Assembly: GCF_943737005.1 (NCBI RefSeq)
Contig: NZ_CALSFU010000001.1
Coordinates: 302,670-366,669, forward strand
Direction of reading: 5' to 3'
Length of the DNA: 64,000 nucleotides
Source: Achromobacter sp. Marseille-Q4962
Lineage (GTDB): Bacteria; Pseudomonadota; Gammaproteobacteria; Burkholderiales; Burkholderiaceae_B
Part shown: positions 9,147-17,314 of the stretch, one piece after another
Numbering within the stretch: the first letter of the stretch is position 1
Layout: each line of letters begins with the position of its first letter
Program-made: the position numbers and the translations under genes
The notes under the pieces: generated by a model
The model's input: the letters and a program-made list of their open reading frames with translations, nothing else
The model's database searches: none
Told to the model about the DNA's origin: nothing

Positions 9147-10430
9147 CTATCGCGTCGAAGCGTCGCGCGCCCGCTTCACTTCCAGCGGCGTCACCGCGCC
9201 GGCGGCGTTGCCCCAGCTGTTGCGGATATAGCTCACCACCATCGCGATATCGTTGTCGTCCAGCAGCTGCCCGAAGGGCGGCATGCCGTGCGGACGCGGA
9301 TTGGCTGCGGTGGCCGGCGCGAAGCCGCCGTCCAGCACCATGCGGATGGCGTTGACGGGCAGCGGCGCCGTCACCGTGGGGTTGCCCGACAGCGCCGGCC
9401 AGGCCAGGCCGCTGCCGCGCCCGTCGTCCTGATGGCACTGCGCGCAATGCTGGCCGTAGAGCTTGCCGCCCAGGCTCATGACCGCGGCGGCCGGCGGCGC
9501 GGCGCGCGGCCGGTCGGCCTGCGCGGCGGGCAGCGACTTCAGGTAGACGCCCATGGCCAGCGCATCCGCGTCGTCCAGATGGCGCGTGCTGCCCAGCACC
9601 ACTTCGGCCATGGGCCCGCCGGCGCTGGAATGCGCGGCCATGCCGGTCTTGAGCAGCGCCGCGATGTCCTGCGCAGTCCAGGCCGCCAGGCCCGAACCGG
9701 GCTCGTTGTTCAAGGGCGGCGCATACCAGTCCAGCACGGGGATCAGGCCGCCGGCCAGCCCCTGCGCGGCGCGGGTCGCGCCCAGCCCGTTGCGCGGGGC
9801 ATGACAGGCCGCGCAATGCCCCAGCCCTTGCACCAGATACCGGCCGCGGTTCCATTGGGCCGGCCGTTCCGCGTCGGGCTCGTGCACGCCGGGCCTGAAA
9901 TACAGGGCGCGCCAGAACGCCAGCAGGAAACGCTGGTTGTACGGAAACGCCAGCTCCGGCTCGCGGCTGGCCTGGCTGGCCGGCGGCACGGTGCGCAGAT
10001 AGGCATAGAGCGCGTCGGCGTCGGCGCGCGTGATCCGCGTGTACTCGGTGTACGGGAACGCCGGATACAGCAGCCGGCCGTCCCGGCCCTTGCCGTTGTG
10101 CAGGGCGCGCCAGAAATCGTCGGCGCTCCAGGCGCCGATGCCGGCCTGGACGTCGGGCGTGATGTTCGGCCCGTATACGGTGCCGAACGGCGTGGGCACG
10201 GCCGTGCCGCCCGCATAGGGCAGGCCACCGCGGCTGGTGTGGCAACCGGCGCAATTGCCGGCCAGCGCCAGGTAGCGGCCGCGCTCGATGAGCGCCGCGC
10301 CCCCGGTCTGGCCGGACGCGGCGGACGGGCCGGCGGAGGCGTCTTCGCGGGTGCCCATCCAGGCCAGCGCCCCGGCCGCGAGCGCCAGGCAGGCCAGCAG
10401 GCAGAGCAGGAAACGCTTGATCCGTTTCAT
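9147..10430 (-). CDS. Triheme cytochrome c, dehydrogenase-subunit type
   Basis: Periplasmic or membrane-tethered electron carrier. The 427-residue product has an N-terminal hydrophobic segment (LLCLLACLALAAGALAW, residues 8-24) and three haem-binding CxxCH motifs: CAGCH at 60-64, CAACH near 208 and CAQCH near 345. This arrangement matches the cytochrome c subunits of membrane alcohol, aldehyde or gluconate dehydrogenases. No dehydrogenase gene is adjacent, so the electron donor is unknown. It is 10 nt downstream of a diheme cytochrome gene and surely co-transcribed with it. Confidence 0.88.
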   Translation of the reverse strand: MKRIKRFLLCLLACLALAAGALAWMGTREDASAGPSAASGQTGGAALIERGRYLALAGNCAGCHTSRGGLPYAGGTAVPTPFGTVYGPNITPDVQAGIGAWSADDFWRALHNGKGRDGRLLYPAFPYTEYTRITRADADALYAYLRTVPPASQASREPELAFPYNQRFLLAFWRALYFRPGVHEPDAERPAQWNRGRYLVQGLGHCAACHAPRNGLGATRAAQGLAGGLIPVLDWYAPPLNNEPGSGLAAWTAQDIAALLKTGMAAHSSAGGPMAEVVLGSTRHLDDADALAMGVYLKSLPAAQADRPRAAPPAAAVMSLGGKLYGQHCAQCHQDDGRGSGLAWPALSGNPTVTAPLPVNAIRMVLDGGFAPATAANPRPHGMPPFGQLLDDNDIAMVVSYIRNSWGNAAGAVTPLEVKRARDASTR

Positions 10431-10440
10431 GCGCGCCTCC

Positions 10441-11187
10441 TCAACGCTGCCCCTGGCCGCCGCACTCGGCGGGCAACTGCGCCGCGCCCGCGGGCTGCGG
10501 CGCGTACGAGGCGGGCACCGGCCGGCTGGACAGCCAGGCCGCCAGCGCCGCGATGTCGGCGGGGGTGAGGCGGGCGGCCACGTCCGCCATGCAGTCCGGC
10601 GGCGCGGCGCGGCGCAGGCCGTTTTTCCAGGCCCCCACCTGCGAACCGATATAGTCGCGCGGCAAGCCCAGCAGGCCCGGGATGGCCGGCAGCATGCCTC
10701 CGAGTTCCGCGCCATGACAGGACACGCAGGCGGGCAGGCCGCGCGCGCGGTCGCCCTCCAGCGCCAGCGCCCGCCCCGCCTCCAGCACGGCGGCGGCCGC
10801 TTCCGCACGGGCCGGAGGCGGATAGGGCGCGTGCTGGCCCGAGAAATAGGCCGCGATCTCGCGCAGATAGGCGTCGGGCAGTCCGGCCAGCAGGTGCGCC
10901 ATGGGGCGATACTGGCGGCGCCCGTCGCGGAAATTCAGCAGCTGGTGGTAGAGGTATTCGGCCGGCTTGCCCGCCAGCCTGGGATAGTAGCCATCGGCGC
11001 CGGCGCGGCCCTGCTCGCCATGACAGGCCGTACAGGCCGCCACCCGGGCCGCCATGGTGTCCGGCCGCAGGGGGCCGTCAGCGCGCGCGGCGCCCGGCAT
11101 GGCCAGCGGCAGCAGCGCCGCAAGCAGGGGTAAAAAGGCCCGCAAACGGGGCGGTGAAACAATACGAAAGGAAAGGCGGGCTAACAT
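10441..11187 (-). CDS. Diheme cytochrome c4-like protein
   Basis: Predicted periplasmic electron-transfer protein of 248 residues: signal peptide to about residue 37 (AMPGAARADG), then two similar cytochrome domains with CTACH (52-56) and CVSCH (154-158) and methionines that could be axial ligands (PMAHL, CMADV). Tandem domains of this size are typical of cytochrome c4. I start it at the ATG at 11187, which places the signal peptide correctly; a longer upstream frame is not needed. First gene of the two-cytochrome unit, divergent from rapZ. Confidence 0.87.
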   Translation of the reverse strand: MLARLSFRIVSPPRLRAFLPLLAALLPLAMPGAARADGPLRPDTMAARVAACTACHGEQGRAGADGYYPRLAGKPAEYLYHQLLNFRDGRRQYRPMAHLLAGLPDAYLREIAAYFSGQHAPYPPPARAEAAAAVLEAGRALALEGDRARGLPACVSCHGAELGGMLPAIPGLLGLPRDYIGSQVGAWKNGLRRAAPPDCMADVAARLTPADIAALAAWLSSRPVPASYAPQPAGAAQLPAECGGQGQR

Positions 11188-11371
11188 CTCGTTCTGGTTC
11201 CTACCCCTCGAAGCCGTGGAGGCGAGGCGCGTGTGCGTTGCACCAGGCGCATGACAGGCGGGCGCGCCATGCGCGATCCGGCCCCAAGCATACGCCATTG
11301 CACGGCCCGGCATGGCCGGGGCCGCGGGGCGGGTGTCCGGATATCCGGCCGCGTCGACCGGCAAAGCGTGC

Positions 11372-11377
11372 CACAAT
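11372..11377 (+). promoter_or_regulatory. -10-like CACAAT 7 nt before rapZ ATG
   Basis: CACAAT is followed by 7 nt and then the ATG at 11385; no ribosome-binding site lies in between. Same geometry as at ptsN, the SIS gene at 15391 and ung. No clear -35. Confidence 0.3.
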
Positions 11378-11384
11378 CATGTCC

Positions 11385-12257
11385 ATGTTGAAAGTCGTCC
11401 TAGTCACCGGCATCTCGGGCTCCGGCAAATCGGTAGCCCTGCGCATGCTCGAAGACGCGGGCTATACCTGCGTCGACAACCTCCCCGTGCGCTTTCTCAC
11501 GGAGTTCATCGCGAATGCCCGCGATGACGGCATGGAGCGCGTTGCCGTCGCCATCGACGTGCGCTCGCCCGGCGAGCTGGCCGAGCTGCCGGACGTGGTC
11601 ACGGCGCTGCGCGCCATGGGCACGGCCTTGCGGGTGGTGTTCCTCGATGCCAGCACCACGACGCTGGTGCAGCGGTATTCCGAGTCGCGCCGCCGGCATC
11701 CGCTCACCGACCGGCTGCAGCGCGACGGCGCCACGCCCTCGCTGGCCGAGTGCATTTCGGTGGAACGCGAACTGCTCGCGCCGCTGCGCGAGCAGGAACA
11801 CGTGATCGACACCTCCGACCTCACGCCCAGCCAGTTGCGCGCCTGGATACGCGACCTGATCAAGACCGACCAGGCCCCGCTGGTGCTGACCTTCGAATCG
11901 TTCGCCTACAAGCGCGGCGTGCCGGGCGACGCCGATCTGGTGTTCGACGCGCGCTGCCTGCCCAACCCCTATTACGACCGCAACCTGCGTCCGCTCACCG
12001 GGCGCGACGAGCCCGTGGCGACCTGGCTGGCGAGCTTCGATCTGGTGGGCCAGATGATCGACGACATCGCCGCGTACCTGCGCCGCTGGCTGCCGCACTA
12101 CACACAGGACACCCGCAACTACCTCACCGTGGCCATCGGCTGCACGGGCGGCCAGCACCGCTCGGTCTACGTGGTGGAACAGCTCGCGCTGCGCTTCGCC
12201 GACCACCAGCCGCTGCTGATCCGCCACCGCAACCAGCTGCCCGACGACTCCGCATGA
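11385..12257 (+). CDS. rapZ: RNase adapter protein RapZ
   Basis: P-loop protein that in enteric bacteria guides RNase E to the small RNA GlmZ and so tunes GlmS and amino-sugar supply; in this lineage the RNA target is not known. The 290-residue product has Walker A GISGSGKS at 9-16, an ERELLAPLREQEHVIDTS middle and the C-terminal RNA-binding and sensory region with CLPNPY and GCTGGQHRSVYV. Two ATGs (11379, 11385) are in frame; neither has a Shine-Dalgarno sequence. The stop overlaps the rlpA start. Confidence 0.94.
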   Translation: MLKVVLVTGISGSGKSVALRMLEDAGYTCVDNLPVRFLTEFIANARDDGMERVAVAIDVRSPGELAELPDVVTALRAMGTALRVVFLDASTTTLVQRYSESRRRHPLTDRLQRDGATPSLAECISVERELLAPLREQEHVIDTSDLTPSQLRAWIRDLIKTDQAPLVLTFESFAYKRGVPGDADLVFDARCLPNPYYDRNLRPLTGRDEPVATWLASFDLVGQMIDDIAAYLRRWLPHYTQDTRNYLTVAIGCTGGQHRSVYVVEQLALRFADHQPLLIRHRNQLPDDSA

Positions 12258-13204
12258 CACTGCCCCGCCCCTGCGCCCTGATCCTCACGCTGCTGCTGGC
12301 CCTCGCGATCGCCGGCTGCTCCTCCACCGGCGGACGAAAGAAAGGCGGCTACTACAAGGACGACGGCCCGGGCGACAATCCGCCGGCCAACATCGACCAG
12401 ATCCCCGATGCGGAGCCGCGCATCGAGCCCTACGCCAGCGGCGCCAACCGCCCCTACGTCGTGTTCGGCCAGCGCTATGTGCCCGACACCACCGGAGCGC
12501 CCTACAAAAAGCGCGGCATCGCATCGTGGTACGGCCGCAAGTTCCACGGCAACTCCACCTCCATCGGCGAGCCCTACGACATGTACGCCATGACGGCGGC
12601 GCACACGACCCTGCCCCTTCCCAGCTATGCGCGCGTGACCAGCCTGGTCAACGGCAAGACCGTCATCGTCAGGGTGAACGACCGCGGCCCCTTCCACAGC
12701 GACCGCATCATGGATCTCTCGTACGCGGCGGCGTACAAGCTCGGCATCATCGGGCCGGGCAGCGGCGAAGTGGTGGTGGAAAGCATCCAGCCCGACGAAA
12801 TCCGCCAGATGGAAGCGGCGCGGCGCAGCGGCACGGCCACCGCGTCGGCCCAGCCCGCCGGCGCATCGGTCGAGCCGGGCGCCGTCCCGGTCGCGCCTGC
12901 CGTCTCGGCGGCTCCGGTGGCGCTGGCCTCCGCGCCGCTGGCAAGCGCCACGCTGCCGGCCGCCGCCGCGGGCAGCGTCTATTTGCAGGTGGGCGCCTTC
13001 AGCCAGCCGGCCAACGCACAGTCGCTGGTCAGCCGCATCAACACGCAACTCGGCGCGGACGGCACGCCGCCCGCCATGGTCGAGCAGGCCAACAACCTCT
13101 ACCGCGTTCGCATCGGCCCCTATCCCGACCGCCAGGCCGCACTGAACGCGGTGCAGCGCGTCTCGGAACGCATCGGCATCCTGCCTTCGCTGGCCGTCCA
13201 GTAG
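12254..13204 (+). CDS. rlpA: Septal-ring lytic transglycosylase RlpA family lipoprotein
   Basis: Outer-membrane lipoprotein acting on peptidoglycan strands that lack stem peptides. The 316-residue product has a type II signal peptide with lipobox IAGC (Cys22), a double-psi beta-barrel RlpA domain (GIASWYGRKFHGNSTSIGE and VRVNDRGPFHSDRIMDLS with the catalytic-type aspartate), an Ala/Pro-rich linker (about 185-240) and a C-terminal SPOR domain (YLQVGAFSQPANAQSL to the end) that would target it to division septa. ATGA overlap with rapZ implies coupled translation. Confidence 0.93.
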   Translation: MTLPRPCALILTLLLALAIAGCSSTGGRKKGGYYKDDGPGDNPPANIDQIPDAEPRIEPYASGANRPYVVFGQRYVPDTTGAPYKKRGIASWYGRKFHGNSTSIGEPYDMYAMTAAHTTLPLPSYARVTSLVNGKTVIVRVNDRGPFHSDRIMDLSYAAAYKLGIIGPGSGEVVVESIQPDEIRQMEAARRSGTATASAQPAGASVEPGAVPVAPAVSAAPVALASAPLASATLPAAAAGSVYLQVGAFSQPANAQSLVSRINTQLGADGTPPAMVEQANNLYRVRIGPYPDRQAALNAVQRVSERIGILPSLAVQ

Positions 13205-13238
13205 GGGGCCGCCGGGCCGTCCGGCGCGGCGCCCGCCT

Positions 13239-13811
13239 TCAGAGCGGCAGTTCGGCCTGGCCGTCGCAGACCCGGCGCGTGCGCGCGGTGCGCCCCCGGT
13301 AGAAGTTGCCCTCGTGCGCCAGCAACGCCTGCTTGCGCGGCAATCCGCCCCCGAAGCCGGTCAGCGAGGTATCGCTGCCGATGATGCGGTGGCACGGGAT
13401 GATGATGCTGACCGGGTTGCGGCCCACCGCGCCGCCCACGGCCTGCGCGCCCTTGGGCCTGCCCACGGCGCGCGCCAGTTCGCCATAACTGGCCAGCGCG
13501 CCGAACGGCAGCTCGCACAGCGCGCGCCACACCTGCTGCTGGAACGGCGTGCCCACCGGATCCAGCGCCACCGAAAACTCGCGCCGCCGGCCCGCGAACC
13601 ACGCTTCCAGCTCGCGCGCGGCCTGGGCCAGCACGGCATGGGAGGCGTCCAGCGTCCAGCCCTCGGGACTGGGCAGCAGCGGCTGGTCGTTGAACCAGGC
13701 GCCGCGCAGGCCGGCCTCGGAGGCCACCAGCCGCATGGCGCCCAGCGGCGTATCGATGTCGCAATAGGCCAGGCGCTCGCCGCCCTGGCTCACGATGGTC
13801 TTGTAAGGCAT
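13239..13811 (-). CDS. ogt: Methylated-DNA-protein cysteine methyltransferase
   Basis: Suicide DNA-repair protein transferring a methyl group from O6-methylguanine to its own cysteine. The 190-residue product has the catalytic IIIPCHRII motif (Cys140) and the helix-turn-helix part around ALASYGELARAVGRPKG. There is no Ada regulatory domain. The ATG at 13811 lies one base after the rsmI stop, so the two genes form one unit. Confidence 0.93.
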   Translation of the reverse strand: MPYKTIVSQGGERLAYCDIDTPLGAMRLVASEAGLRGAWFNDQPLLPSPEGWTLDASHAVLAQAARELEAWFAGRRREFSVALDPVGTPFQQQVWRALCELPFGALASYGELARAVGRPKGAQAVGGAVGRNPVSIIIPCHRIIGSDTSLTGFGGGLPRKQALLAHEGNFYRGRTARTRRVCDGQAELPL

Positions 13812-13812
13812 G

Positions 13813-14745
13813 TCAGTCCGGCTTCTTTCGGGCAAGCGCCCGGTTGTAGAGCACGTCTCGCGGCAGCCCGGTCGCCCTGGCCGCGACCCGGGCCGCGTCG
13901 CGCACGGACAGCGTTTCCAGCAGCGCGTCCAGCAGCGCATCGGCCTGCGGGTCGGCGTCGGCGCCGCCCTCTTCCTGGGGCGCGGCGTGCAGGATGAGCA
14001 CGAATTCTCCCTGGGTGCGGTGCGGATCGGCTTGCAGCCAGCCGGCGGCCTCGCCCAGCGGGAACGTGGCGATTTCCTCGAAGCGCTTGGTCAGTTCGCG
14101 CGCCACCGTCAGCGGCCGCTGCGGGCCGCAGATTTCCAGCAGGTCCGCCAGCGCGGCCTGCAGCCGGTGCGGCGACTCGAACATGACCACCGGCGCGGGC
14201 AGCGCGGCCCAGGAGCGCAGCCAGCGCTGGCGCGCCGCGGCCTTGGAAGGCGGGAAACCGGCAAAGGCGTAGGCGGGGTTTTCGTCCGTGGTGACGCCGC
14301 TGCCCATCAGGGCCGCGATCACGGCGCTGGGGCCGGGCACGGGCACCACGACGTAGCCGGCTTCCCGCACGGCGCGCACGATGCGCGCGCCCGGATCGCT
14401 GACGGCCGGCGCGCCGGCGTCCGACACCAGCGCCACGCGCTGCCCTTGCGCCAGGCGTTCGCAAATGGCCTGCGCGGCCGACGCCTCGTTGTGGCGATGG
14501 GCCGCCATGAGCGGGGTATTGACGCCCCAGGCGTCCAGCAGCGTGCGGCTGGCGCGCGTGTCTTCGGCCGCGATCACGTCGGCGCGCTGCAGCGCGTGCC
14601 AGGCGCGCAGGCCCAGGTCGCCCAGGTTGCCGATGGGCGTGGCCACGACGTACAGCGCGGCCTCGGGCCAGTGCTGCCCGGCGACCCGCGCGGCGACCCG
14701 GCTCCAGGCATCCCCCGCCTGCGGCGCAGAGACATTTTGGTTCAT
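13813..14745 (-). CDS. rsmI: 16S rRNA (cytidine 1402-2'-O)-methyltransferase
   Basis: SAM-dependent methylase of the decoding-centre nucleotide C1402. The 310-residue product has the family start [22 protein letters not shown], the [11 protein letters not shown] and [18 protein letters not shown] blocks, VPGPSAV and the C-terminal [11 protein letters not shown] region. It is divergent from yraN, as in E. coli where rsmI (yraL) faces lpoA-yraN. On the minus strand TACACT near 14775 is a possible -10. Confidence 0.95.
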   Translation of the reverse strand: MNQNVSAPQAGDAWSRVAARVAGQHWPEAALYVVATPIGNLGDLGLRAWHALQRADVIAAEDTRASRTLLDAWGVNTPLMAAHRHNEASAAQAICERLAQGQRVALVSDAGAPAVSDPGARIVRAVREAGYVVVPVPGPSAVIAALMGSGVTTDENPAYAFAGFPPSKAAARQRWLRSWAALPAPVVMFESPHRLQAALADLLEICGPQRPLTVARELTKRFEEIATFPLGEAAGWLQADPHRTQGEFVLILHAAPQEEGGADADPQADALLDALLETLSVRDAARVAARATGLPRDVLYNRALARKKPD

Positions 14746-14812
14746 GACTGCGTATCCATCCGGAAAATCATGTCAGTGTAGCCGCCTGTGTCCCTATCGG
14801 CAGGCGGCCCGC

Positions 14813-15292
14813 ATGAACCCCGACGACCACGGATTGCCCTTTCTTCTTGCGCGCGAGGCTCGCCAACGCGCAGCGCGCAGACGGCGGCGGGCCCAGCCGG
14901 GGCCGCGCCGGGCGACGCCGCCCGCACGCTCGCCGGCACAGCGGGCGGGCGATGTCCACGAAGAGGCAGCCGCCCGCCTGCTCGCCGCGCGGGGCCTGCG
15001 CCTGCTGGCGCGCAACCTGCGCTGCCGCCACGGCGAAATCGATCTGGCCATGCGCGAGGGCGACACGCTGGTGCTGGTCGAGGTGCGGGCGCGGCGCAAC
15101 GGCCGGTATGGCGGCGCCGCCGCCAGCATCGACGCGGCCAAGCAGGCCCGGCTGGCCCGGGCGGCGGCCTGCTGGCTGCCCAGGCTGGCCCGGGCGCACT
15201 GGGCGGGCGCGACACCCGCCGCGCGCTTCGACGCGGTCGTGTTCGAGGGCGGCCGGCCGGCCTGGCTGCGGGGCGTTTTCTGGATACCGTGA
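14813..15292 (+). CDS. yraN: YraN family (UPF0102) endonuclease-like protein
   Basis: Small protein with the restriction-endonuclease-like fold of UPF0102; its cellular role is not established. The conserved core begins near residue 45 ([38 protein letters not shown]) with the E..D and VEVRARRN nuclease-type signature. The first 44 residues are an unusual Arg-rich extension not needed by the family; the true start might be internal but no better start codon is visible. It faces rsmI across 67 nt. Confidence 0.85.
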   Translation: MNPDDHGLPFLLAREARQRAARRRRRAQPGPRRATPPARSPAQRAGDVHEEAAARLLAARGLRLLARNLRCRHGEIDLAMREGDTLVLVEVRARRNGRYGGAAASIDAAKQARLARAAACWLPRLARAHWAGATPAARFDAVVFEGGRPAWLRGVFWIP

Positions 15293-15377
15293 ACCGCCGC
15301 CGGGATCGCCGGCCGCCGGACTGCCGGATCTGGCGAATCGCGGTTACGTCTGGTCAGATCGGCGCGCCTCCCCATGA

Positions 15378-15383
15378 GATAAT
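15378..15383 (+). promoter_or_regulatory. -10-like GATAAT 7 nt before the SIS-domain gene
   Basis: GATAAT followed by 7 nt and the ATG at 15391, again with no ribosome-binding site. No convincing -35. Confidence 0.3.
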
Positions 15384-15390
15384 CGCGGCC

Positions 15391-15984
15391 ATGGATATGA
15401 CCTCTCGAATGACGTCGCACTTTCGCGACGCCATGGCAGTCTTCGAACAAAGCACGGACGTCCTGGCCGAACCGCTGGCCGTGGCGGTGGACCTGCTCTT
15501 CGGCGCCCTGGCGAACAATGGCAGGATTCTGGCCTGCGGCAATGGCGGCTCGGCCGCCGACGCGCAGCATTTCGTGGCCGAGCTGGTCGGCCGCTTCGAG
15601 CGCGAGCGCCTGCCCCTGGCCGGCATCGCCCTCAATACCGACACCTCCATCCTCACGGCCGTGGGCAACGACTACGGCTTCGACGACATCTACGAGCGCC
15701 AGGTCAACGCGCTAGGGCAGCCGGGCGACGTGCTGGTGGCCATTTCCACCAGCGGCAACTCGCCCAACGTGGTCAAGGCCATGGAGGCCGCCCACGAGCG
15801 CGAAATGCATGTCATCGCCCTGACGGGCAAGGGCGGCGGCGTCATGGGGGAACTCATTACGCCCATGGACGTCCATCTCTGCGTGCCCCACGATCGCACC
15901 ATGCGCATCCAGGAAGTCCATATTCTGCTGCTGCACGCCCTGTGCGACGGCATCGACGCCCTTCTGCTTGGAGACACCGAATGA
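15391..15984 (+). CDS. SIS-domain protein, phosphoheptose isomerase GmhA or initiator-associating DiaA
   Basis: Single SIS domain, 197 residues, with CGNGGSAADAQHF and AISTSGNSPNVVKA sugar-phosphate loops. Position (rsmI / yraN - this - BON lipoprotein) is that of E. coli diaA, whose product binds DnaA. However, the residues aligned with the GmhA catalytic pair are kept: Glu64 in HFVAELVGRF and His177 in RIQEVH, so sedoheptulose 7-phosphate isomerase activity for LPS heptose is also possible, as for the neisserial homologue at this locus. I cannot decide between the two from sequence alone. The stop overlaps the next start (ATGA). Confidence 0.85.
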   Translation: MDMTSRMTSHFRDAMAVFEQSTDVLAEPLAVAVDLLFGALANNGRILACGNGGSAADAQHFVAELVGRFERERLPLAGIALNTDTSILTAVGNDYGFDDIYERQVNALGQPGDVLVAISTSGNSPNVVKAMEAAHEREMHVIALTGKGGGVMGELITPMDVHLCVPHDRTMRIQEVHILLLHALCDGIDALLLGDTE

Positions 15985-16721
15985 TTCCCGACGCCAGAAC
16001 CGCTGTCCGCCCGCTGCTCATGGCCGCCCTCCTGGCCTCGGCCGGCCTGTCGCTGTCGGCGTGCGCCCCGCTCGTGGTGGGCGGCGCCGCCGCCACCACC
16101 GCCGTGGTGGTCACCGACCGGCGCACTTCCGGCGTGCAGCTCGAAGACCAGAACATCGCCTTCAAGGCCGAAAGCCAGATTTCGCAGAAGCTGGGCGAAA
16201 CGGCCCGCGTCAACGCCATGGCCTACGCCGGCCGCCTCCTGCTCACGGGCGACGTGCCCAGCGAGGCCGCCAAGAGCCAGGCCACCGCCATCGCGCAGGG
16301 CATCGAGAACGTAAAAGAGGTCATCAACCAGCTCAACGTCGGCCCGATCGCCTCGTTCGGCGCGCGTTCCAACGACACCTGGCTCACCTCCAAGGTGAAG
16401 ACCGCGCTGTTGAACACCAAGTACGTGCCCTCCGGCACCATCGCCGTCACCACCGACCACGGCGTGGTCTACCTGATGGGCAAGGTGACCCAGACCGAAA
16501 GCGAGTACGCCGCCAACGCGGCCGCCGAGGTGGGCGGCGTGGCCAAGGTTGTTAAACTTTTCGAGATCATCAGTCGCGAGGAAGCCATCCGGCTTTCGAA
16601 CACCAGCGGTTCGCAGTCGTCGCAGTCCGGCGCCTCGGACACCCGCGCGCCCGTCGAGAACGGCGCGGGCGCCCAGGATGCGCCGGCCGGCGGCGGCGTG
16701 GAAGTCATGCCCATCAAATGA
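15981..16721 (+). CDS. dolP: BON-domain outer-membrane lipoprotein (DolP/YraP family)
   Basis: Lipoprotein supporting outer-membrane integrity. The 246-residue product has lipobox LSAC (Cys28) and two BON domains (about 60-120, with GRLLLTGDVPSEAAKSQAT; about 130-200, with VVYLMGKVTQTESEYAA). A disordered Ser/Gly/Ala-rich tail of about 45 residues extends it beyond E. coli DolP (191). The start overlaps the SIS gene stop and its stop overlaps the thioredoxin-like gene, giving a tightly coupled trio. Confidence 0.88.
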   Translation: MIPDARTAVRPLLMAALLASAGLSLSACAPLVVGGAAATTAVVVTDRRTSGVQLEDQNIAFKAESQISQKLGETARVNAMAYAGRLLLTGDVPSEAAKSQATAIAQGIENVKEVINQLNVGPIASFGARSNDTWLTSKVKTALLNTKYVPSGTIAVTTDHGVVYLMGKVTQTESEYAANAAAEVGGVAKVVKLFEIISREEAIRLSNTSGSQSSQSGASDTRAPVENGAGAQDAPAGGGVEVMPIK

Positions 16722-17212
16722 AAAAAGCCATCATCGCCCTGGCCGTCCTGGTGGCGGCCGGCATCGGCGCCTGGTTCGTGTGGCGCCCGGCCCCGGCCGC
16801 CCCCGACGTGAGCTTCACCACCCTGGAAGGCAAGACCTTCTCGCTGCAGGACCTGCGCGGCAAAGTGGTGCTGGTGAAGTTCTGGGCCACGAGCTGCGTG
16901 ACCTGCGTGAAACAGATGCCGCAGACCATTTCGGCCTACAACGAATTCGCGCCCAAGGGCTACGAAGCCGTGGCGGTCGCCATGAACTACGACCCGCCCA
17001 ACTACGTGCTGAATTTCGCCCAGAGCCGCAAGCTGCCGTTCCCGGTGGCCCTGGACACCAAGGGCGACATCGCGCGCGCCTTCGGCAACATCCGGCTCAC
17101 GCCCACGGCTTTCCTCATCGACAAGCACGGGCGCATCATCAAGCGTTATCTGGGCGACTACGACGTCGCCGAATTCCACGCCACGGTGGAAAAGGCGCTG
17201 GCCGCCGGCTGA
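16718..17212 (+). CDS. Membrane-anchored TlpA/ResA-like thioredoxin
   Basis: Periplasmic thiol-disulfide protein of 164 residues: N-terminal signal anchor (residues 4-21), then a thioredoxin fold with the active site CVTC (60-63) in LVKFWATSCVTCVKQMP and the cis-proline loop LTPTAF. The XX pair in CVTC differs from the CPxC of cytochrome c maturation proteins. Role likely in keeping a periplasmic cysteine pair reduced; substrate unknown. ATGA overlap with dolP; terminator follows 38 nt after the stop. Confidence 0.88.
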   Translation: MKKAIIALAVLVAAGIGAWFVWRPAPAAPDVSFTTLEGKTFSLQDLRGKVVLVKFWATSCVTCVKQMPQTISAYNEFAPKGYEAVAVAMNYDPPNYVLNFAQSRKLPFPVALDTKGDIARAFGNIRLTPTAFLIDKHGRIIKRYLGDYDVAEFHATVEKALAAG

Positions 17213-17249
17213 TCCGTCCCGCAACGCCTGCCGGACTGGCGGGGCAGGA

Positions 17250-17274
17250 AAAGGGGGCCTTCGAGGCCCCCTTT
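17250..17274. terminator. Bidirectional terminator between thioredoxin gene and metQ
   Basis: Hairpin with an 11-bp perfect stem (AAAGGGGGCCT) and a TCG loop; A residues on the left and T residues on the right make it usable from both converging genes. Confidence 0.85.
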
Positions 17275-17314
17275 CCATGGACGAGGACGGGACGCCGCGC
17301 CCGCTGCCGCAGCG

